DNA from: Helicoverpa zea
Taxonomy: Eukaryota; Arthropoda; Insecta; Lepidoptera; Noctuidae
Assembly: GCF_022581195.2 (NCBI RefSeq)
Contig: NC_061471.1
Coordinates: forward strand, 744,001 to 808,000
DNA length: 64,000 nucleotides
Direction of reading: 5' to 3'
In this document: positions 56,701 to 64,000 of the stretch, piece after piece
Layout: the number at the start of each line of letters is the position of its first letter
Numbering within the stretch: the first letter of the stretch is position 1
Position numbers and translations under genes: made by a program
Notes under the pieces: model-generated
Seen by the model: the letters and a program-made list of their open reading frames with translations, nothing else
What the model was told of the DNA's origin: nothing
Databases searched by the model: none

Positions 56701-59700
56701 GTTTGCTTTCGAGCTACCTTCAGACTTAAGTATATAGCAAGTGTGTGTTATGTAAGGTAAGACTGTTAGTATGTATGACGGTTTCTATATAGGTGTCAAT
56801 ATTTTTATTTTTTTACTTGTCAAGTAATTCTGAGAATACTAAGAACAATATTTTCTTTAATAAATTACTGTCTGCTTAATTTAAATTATACGATGAAGTT
56901 GAAACTTATTGTGAGCAGAACTTGCGCCGGCGCACAAGAGTATTTTGGTAATGTTAAACGTCTACCGTACAAATAGTAAAGCTCTTGAATAATTACTTAA
57001 GAAGAGCCTATTGTAAGTATAGAAAAATAAGGATCCTTCTGCCGTTTTCAACAAACATTTAAGCCTGACAATACAAATAAGTAAAAAACTAGAAGCCTAA
57101 TATTTATTAGGTGAATCACAATTATCGTGATGTTTGTCAAAGCACTAGGAATTCAAATCGGCGTATACTGCGTACATAATGAAGTCGAACGTGCTCGGGC
57201 CACTTCGGCTACCGTCGGCAACGTTCGGCCCGTGCGCCTGCGTCACGCTCGGATCAATATTTGCTTACAACTAATGGATTTTGCGAGCGAGGGGTCGTGT
57301 ATGTGAATTTGAAAGTAAAATTGTGAGATGTGTTATGGTCGGATCTATTTTCGTTGCTGATTCTCAGAATTGGGAAGAAAAATATTGCTTACATGGTAAA
57401 TTAAAAAAAAATTGTTCTCAGAACTTGGCCCTTATAATGAGAATAGAAATAAGGTAAAAAAAATACTAAGATTTCCTTAACAGAAATCAAGCAATCGGAT
57501 AGATAAAGCGGTCGGTAATTAAAATATTATGTAGGAACCTACTTCATCATCATGACTTCCCATTATAGACCAAGACCATTAGTGTTTAGGCATTACCGCA
57601 GTGATAGATGTATGCAACCCGATAAAATATGAGAACTGCTTGATCCTCTCAAACAGACAACAAAAGCTACAGTCTATCATTAAAACGCTCATAATCCTCA
57701 TGAACAGTTTATAACATGAACAGTTCATAATAATCGCATTAGAATTCGCCATACGTGCGCATCAGATCGCCCCCTCACAGAAAATGTAGCCAGCGCTGAA
57801 TAAACGGGAGCAAATTGTGCGTGGATAAACATTGACTATAATAGCAGCATTGTTGCAACCCCAACCGGGTGCGCTGTCAAAATACAGGAGATTTTATCGC
57901 GGGAAACCGATCGGAAAACGACGCAGTATTAGATACTTTTTAGAGTAACCGCACACTGTAGACTTTTAGTTGGCTGACAATTTGTTTGGGCTCATAAATC
58001 TGTTTCAAGATGAATGGCAATACGCACATTACAAAGAACAGGTATTTACCCGGTATCAGACCGACTGAAAACTTTGATTCGAATTAAAATTTTCTTCAAC
58101 GATTTTTTTTTCGGCTGACTGTTTGGTCTGCAGGGTACAGTGTTATCAGGGAAGAAAAATCTTAGTAGTATGGTAGATTCGAGATGCGCTCGGACACTTG
58201 GTGATCCGGTTTAATGTTTGCTTGTCGTTACGCCCAATTAAGCAGAGTGGGCTGACAAAATCGATTGCCAATCATTGTTGTTAATGAACGATGTTTATGT
58301 TTGAACAGACGCACGCGCTTACTTTTTTAAATAATTAATAAAGACTAATAAAAACTTCATTAATAATTAGAATATTGCTTTTTTCACATTTACCAAGAGT
58401 TTCCTTAAGATATTTTACTAATTTTGTTACGAATGAAATGTCAAATTGTAAATAGAAAGCATACGCTGGAAGGAACGAAATTGTCATACAAAGAAATTCC
58501 CAAGAAAATAACATAGAATGACCCACAACATTAACATCTCATCTCTTGTCCAGCAAAAACGGAATCGTCGCCATTTCTAAAAGTAAACAAACCAACAAAG
58601 ATGGCGGGAAATGAAATAGCAAACATTTCCGCGGCTATTTCCCTCAGTGTTGCCACACTAAGGAAGATAAACTGCGGCCGGCTGGCGGTGACGCGGCCAC
58701 TCGGCCCGCATTAGGCGCGCCTGCATGGAAACTAAGTGTGTCACACACTTATTTTTTCCCCGCGGCAATTTTAATTTACCGCTGACCGTGGGTACTGGTT
58801 ACGTTTGATGTCGCCACTCTTGAAAAATACTGCGGATCGAGCAGTTGGAAATGGTACGTATATTTTTTTTACTTTGGCACTAGCGTTTGATAGAGCGGTG
58901 AATAAAATGCTTTTACTCAATGAAAAAAATCATTGACTTCATGACCTATAACGGCGAAGTGACTTTTTGTATACAAGTGGTATTAATAAGTTTAAACTTA
59001 GTTAAAGAGAAAAGCATCAAATAAATAAGTCGTTTGAACTAAACTAAGGAAACAAGACAACATCTAGCTCAAACTCTCACAAAATACTTCATCTCTTCAC
59101 ATTGAATAGTTAAATATTTTTAGCTCAAGTATTTGACTTTCTGAGTATTATGTAAAGGCGCAAGTTACTGTATTTATTTGACATTTACAAACTACCTTTC
59201 ACACTAACCAAGAACATAAGTATCGAGCACCAATTACCATATTCATTAACATAAAGTAAAATAATTTCTCCTGACTCGGCTAAAGCCTTCGAATGCACCG
59301 ACATCACGCTATTTGCGGACGTGAGGCCTAATGTTTACTCAGTCAAGACTCTAGTGGTGGGCAAATATGGGCCCGATCAAATGGAATTGCTTATTTTGTC
59401 TGTCTACACAGCTCCCTAGTACAACAGGTACGGCGGGCGACAGGCGTGCCTCAGGGCGCGCTCCTCGGACCACTTCGGTAATCTTTTTTTACAATAATTC
59501 GGTGGGTATTGGAGATGTTTTTTGTCCGTTGGACATCACTCGACAGTTTACCGTTTTAATCTCAGCTATACTCGTATGAGCGGAAGCGTGCTGTATTATT
59601 GTGTAAAATTATTTGTAAATTTCGTTCAACGAGTTGTTGGATTTGTTTCGATTGTTTTGCTTCTTCGGTCTATTATGAGAGATAATAAGCTTTATTCCAG

Positions 59701-62700
59701 TGTAGTATTGCATGGGAAAGAAAGGCTTACTAACGTAATGAAGTGGAACTGTTTAGTTTTCTTTGTCGGAAGATTGACACGGCCATTATACGTAAAGTTA
59801 TATAATAATATCGCCTTGTTATCTTTGTTTATTTTGCAGTTTTCCTGTACAGTAGGTACAATAATAGTAGAGTAGAGAGTAACTTATTCCTTTATACTTA
59901 GTAGAAATCAAAGGCAAAAATATTACATAAGAATATGTACAAAATATGATTCTATAGCTTAAACAACATTCAATCATTATATTTATAGGCCAATTATATT
60001 CGACTTATAGTATATCGAACGATCCTGGTTTCCGCGTAACAAATAGATCGACGCCATCTTTGTTTTATATTGTATGTTACGCGATCCTACGCTCAATTAT
60101 TTTACTGAAAACAAAGGAAAGCCAGGAAAGATATCGAAATCTTTCGTAAATATTTTTATTACCACGTATCCCACTTTTATCTAAGTAAGTTTATATCATA
60201 TGTTTTATTTAGTGAACCAATCATTTTTGCCTATCGATAAATTCCTTATTGTATCTCTATTATTTTCTTAATTTTACCACTATATAATTAAATAATATGA
60301 TGAGTTTCGAATTGTAGTTTTTTTTTTGTCTTTTACTGTCATCAATGAATTATAGTAACTGACTAAACCTAGTTAGAACTAGACAGACATATACAAGTTC
60401 ATCACTATTCAAAAGCAAATCATTCAAAATCCAATCCTTTGTTCTTCGTGAAGTCCTCAACAACAAACAGTAGATCTATTTATACTTTCTCTCGTCAACT
60501 ACTGGCTTTACCATGGAGTTTAGATTAAATTACAGATTGTCTTTGCTCTTATTGTCAACTAAGTTTGAGTTGAGTGGTGTCCCGTTGCGATCGCGAGCTG
60601 AGAGCTTAAGGTAGTTTGTAGTTACTGAAATTAGTTTTATGAGAAGACGAAAATTCTGTAGATTATGTTTTAGCTTTAAGATTATAAAGTACCTAATCCA
60701 TTTTACAAGAATCCTCTACGTATAAAGAAGTGCGTGGAGCAAGTGCAGAAAAGTTCGTAACGACTTGATTAGATTAAGAACTTTTCTAACGTTTATAAAA
60801 ATACTTAAAGAATAAAAACAGGGAAAAGGGAAATAGCCAATCCTACTAATGTTATGATTGCAAAAGTCCGTTTAAACTTAACCGATCATCATGTAACTTT
60901 GTACACATATTCTTGGTGGTACTAGAATGAATAGGATGCTTTTTATCAACACACCACGCAGGTGAAGCCGCGGGCGGAAGCTAGCATGCAAATAAACTAC
61001 AATATTCTACCATCACAAATCTATTTCAGTCCCAGAAACTATTACGTTCAATCTAAAAATATAAATCCATTTTATTAAAATTGCCTTGCATGCTTCGTGT
61101 TGCAGTAATAGCCAATAAAACAAACAAGCCGTATGTACCGACTGCACATAGAGTGATTGTGTTAGTTGTAGTACTTCGTCTAGTGTCAACCGTGGCTATT
61201 GAATGGTTACTTCAACTCTTATTGCATTTTTGCTAGATCACGTTGTAAAATCATGCTTGCATAGACTGTTTCATTCATCGTAAAACTTAACCATTCGGAT
61301 CTTTCTATGCCGTTCTCTGAGGTCCTTCTATCTTTTAAACTTTATGAATTTTGTGTCCAAATGAGAAAATAACATATTTTTTTTCTGGTTTCGCAATTTT
61401 AACGCATGGTTCTTTTTTTCGTTCAGCTTATATAACTGTCAAATAACTTATTGACTAAGTAGATGTTAAAGTTCATTTCACGAAAGAAGTCCCGCGGAAA
61501 ATTGTGGTACTATATATTTTTGTACGTATTTACCTACTGAGCTATCGCAGTCTGCAGGACTTCTTTTTATATAGAATTAAAAGAACAGCCTCCAACTCTA
61601 TGGTACACTTGGTAACTCTTTAGTCCTAATTCCCATCCAATGAAAGCGCAGTAGCATCAAAACAATCATCGACCATCTTACGCAAGCCACAAAAACGAAC
61701 TTTAAAGCACCTTTTCGTAGAATAACATTAAAATAAACAAAGCTATAGCTTTATAATCTACATAACCGTTACCAAACAACATGAAAAGAAGTTAGAATCC
61801 CGAGAAACAGTGAGTTTAAACGGCGTTGGTTCACGTAAACAAATGATAGTAAATTAAATAGAAGTGTGTGCATGATCGGGGATACTCTGTGCACCTGCGT
61901 CAGGCTCCCGTTGTCATATCGAATTACCATAGACATAGATTATGGAAAAGATGTGACGAAAGCGTTAGTAAGTATAATTAGGCGAAATAAACCTCATGAT
62001 GTTGTATGAGTAACAATGAAGACAATAGATTTGGTTTAGTTCACTCTATTCAGAACTTATTTGGTTTTTAGGTTTCAGAATTTATTGACTTATCAAAGTT
62101 TGTATCGTAACATTTACCTTATTGATTGATTACATACATCGGTATTGATTTAGGTATATTCCAGAGGAAACATATCAAACCTACTAACAAGCAACTAAGT
62201 ACAATAGTACCATACTGAATACCTACATCTGCCTGAATTCTTACTTTAGACCTTGGGAAACAGGAACCTGATGTTCCTGGTAAAATATCCTTCATTTATA
62301 AAACTCCTAACACACAAGGAAGAGATTTAACTGACTACTGATTTCGGCCAATCAATCAACTATTCGTAAGGTAAACGTACCAATACTCGTCGGATTTCGG
62401 AAATCACTGACTTTGAAGCACTACTGTGTGTTAAATATTCAATAGAAAATGAAAATTTTTGTATGACGTGATAGAGTATTTATTCGTTATTCTAAGTAAC
62501 TAATGTTTTTTAATAATTTTAATGGGTTTATATACTTATTAAGGCAAAAGTAAAAAAAGGGCGATTTGTACCAATAGTCGTCTGATTTGTACGGATACTC
62601 GTCAAATATTCCCAGTACTCGTCAACTTTTAATGCTAATGTGAACTCTCTGCTCTTGAACATAAAGTTCAAGTTAAGTACATTTTTTTGTGCTTGAATTT

Positions 62701-63220
62701 GTTAAGCATACTTGTACCTTTGAAACATTAGTTAGTAGATAGATAAAAGACCAAATCCCTATTTAGAATAGCAGGTCATAATCTGTTAGAAGAGCAGGTA
62801 TTCAATAAAACAGATACATAGTTGCATTTTAATTTATATTCCTATCCATCAAACGCAGTCACAAAATCAGTCTATAAAATATATGTTGTAATTCTTAATC
62901 ATAATAACCATGCAGTCATGTGCATTGTAGCACGAGTAAAATAAATTACTATTAAAATATTTAAATTGTAAAATAAAATAATTAGTTTTCACAAAAAATA
63001 AAAGCCACATTCATTTATATAGCTTTCCGCGAAATAATTACTAACATTCATAAATATGCAGGTAAGGTTGTCATTCATCAAAACTTCTGAACTGCTTAGC
63101 ACATGCTTAGTACGATTTGCAAAAATCTCTATAGATAGTTCAAACTGTCTTAAAGGTATCAATCAAACAAAATATATGATTAGGTACAACTAAGCGTTCA
63201 AACCCAATAATAATAATATC
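53736..63220. other. non-coding, presumed scro upstream region
   Basis: I find no exon here on either strand. It contains GC-rich islets in an AT-rich background (near 56,085-56,135, 57,185-57,260 and 58,665-58,735), an interspersed repeat copy at 60,835-60,985, Pho/YY1-like motifs (58,567, 58,598, 60,051) and a short recurring ACTCGTC motif at 62.38-62.63 kb. Open frames up to 117 codons (59,522-59,875) show no motif. Confidence 0.5.
60835..60985 (+). repeat. diverged copy of the 16.8-kb-type repeat
   Basis: CCTACTAATGTTATGATTGC at the start and GTGAAGCCGCGGGCGGAAGC with TAGCATG at the end match the family termini. The middle differs. Confidence 0.55.
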
Positions 63221-63224
63221 TAAT

Positions 63225-63605
63225 AAGCCCCGCAGGGCATCTGAGGTGGATGACGGGGAGTAGCGACCCCGCGAGGCTATATATACCGAGTGCATCTCCG
63301 GCCTGCCGGAGTGAAGCATGACGAGGGATAGGTCTCCCGCCTCTTGGCTTGCCTCATTGGCCGACCAGAGTGGAGTCGCTAGAGCAAGGTTAGCAGCCCT
63401 GCTCGGAGAGTAGGTGCCTCGTGGTAAGTGGCGAGTAGGCCGGTGATGCTGGACCCACAGGGAGCGCGTGCTCTGCGTTTAAAGTCCGCCGAGGTATCCT
63501 CACCCTTCAGCCGCCCATGTCCCTATTGCCCTCAGGTTTCTATTCAGTGACTGATTCCCGGGGGCCCAGTAATTGAGCTGGCGAGCCCCACCTGCCATTT
63601 TAACA
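63225..63605. repeat. GC-rich block, probable transposable-element fragment
   Basis: A sharp change to GC-rich sequence from CCCCGCAGGGCATCTGAGG to GAGCCCCACCTGCCATTTT, with no frame above 60 codons. It contains GGAGTCGCTAGAGCAAGG, GGTGCCTCGTGGTAAGTGG and CCGAGGTATCCTCACC. The composition is like the UTRs of the LINE at 23.5 kb but the sequence is not the same. Family not identified. Confidence 0.45.
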
Positions 63606-63646
63606 TGTATTTCATACATTGTCACCGGCAAGTGCAAAAGTTCCTC

Positions 63647-64000
63647 ATCACCATCATCCTTCGAGCCTTTTTTCCCAACTATGTTGGGGTCGACTTCCAG
63701 TCTAACCGAATTCAGCTGAGTACCAGTGCCTTACAAGAAGCGACTGCCTATCTGACCTCCTCAACCCAGTTACCCGGGCAACCCGATACCCCATGGTTAG
63801 ACTGGTGTCAGACTTACTGGCTTCTGACTATCCGTAACGACTGCCAAGGATGTTCAATGACAGCCGGGAACTACAGTTTAACGTGCCATCCGAAACACAG
63901 TCATTGGTATCATAGGTACATACAAACTTAGAAAAGTTGCATTGGTACTTGCCTGACCTGGAATCGAACCCGCGCCCTCATACTTGAGAGGTTGATTCTT
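63647..64000 (-). mobile_element. tRNA-headed SINE, cut by the window end
   Basis: Same family as at 38.2 and 53.4 kb: CCCAACTATGTTGGGGTCG, GCCTGACCTGGAATCGAACC (the B box, with GGAATCG in place of GGGATCG). The A box lies at or beyond base 64,000. A frame reading through it (63,605-63,931) is not a gene. Confidence 0.85.

Overview
The window looks like nuclear DNA of a lepidopteran, probably a noctuid-like moth. It is AT-rich with spliced genes (GT..AG introns of roughly 70 bp to 9 kb), lepidopteran-type SINEs with short ATG/GAT-rich tails, foldback/MITE elements and an R1-clade LINE. The species assignment is inference; I could not search a database.

Layout. (1) 1-13,618, plus strand: the 3' part of the nuclear 5'-3' exoribonuclease XRN2/Rat1. 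Eight exons carry the conserved C-terminal half and then a low-complexity Gly/Tyr/Gln/Asn tail; the last intron is 8.7 kb. (2) 13,640-23,500: gene-poor DNA with a ~1 kb terminal-inverted-repeat element that carries a short ORF and three TGACGTCA sites, a 231-bp MITE with identical 60-bp inverted repeats, and a minus-strand remnant of a reverse-transcriptase-associated ORF. (3) 23,503-31,009: a full-length R1-clade non-LTR retrotransposon bounded by a perfect 15-bp target-site duplication. ORF1 (gag-like, three zinc knuckles) is intact. ORF2 (AP endonuclease plus reverse transcriptase) is split by a 1.37-kb palindromic foldback element. (4) 31-38 kb: AT-rich DNA, with a second composite repeat at 34.6-35.4 kb that shares modules with the foldback. 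(5) 38,678-51,872, minus strand: the NK-2 class homeobox gene scarecrow (scro, NKX2.1/TTF-1 orthologue). The homeodomain is split over three exons and the C-terminal exon holds the NK2-specific domain. The first coding exon(s) were not found and probably lie beyond 64 kb. (6) 52-64 kb: upstream or intronic non-coding DNA of scro with SINEs and scattered GC-rich islets.

The two cellular genes are convergent (XRN2 plus, scro minus) and have unrelated roles: nuclear RNA decay/transcription termination, and neural/endodermal-type transcription control. Everything between them is mobile-element or possible regulatory DNA. The most unusual features are the LINE silenced by a nested palindrome, the SINE bodies joined to two different Pol III heads (tRNA-like and 5S rRNA-like), the CRE-bearing TIR element with its own small ORF, and a recurring Pho/YY1-like ATGGCGG motif. 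I saw no CRISPR arrays, bacterial genes or complete structural-RNA genes.
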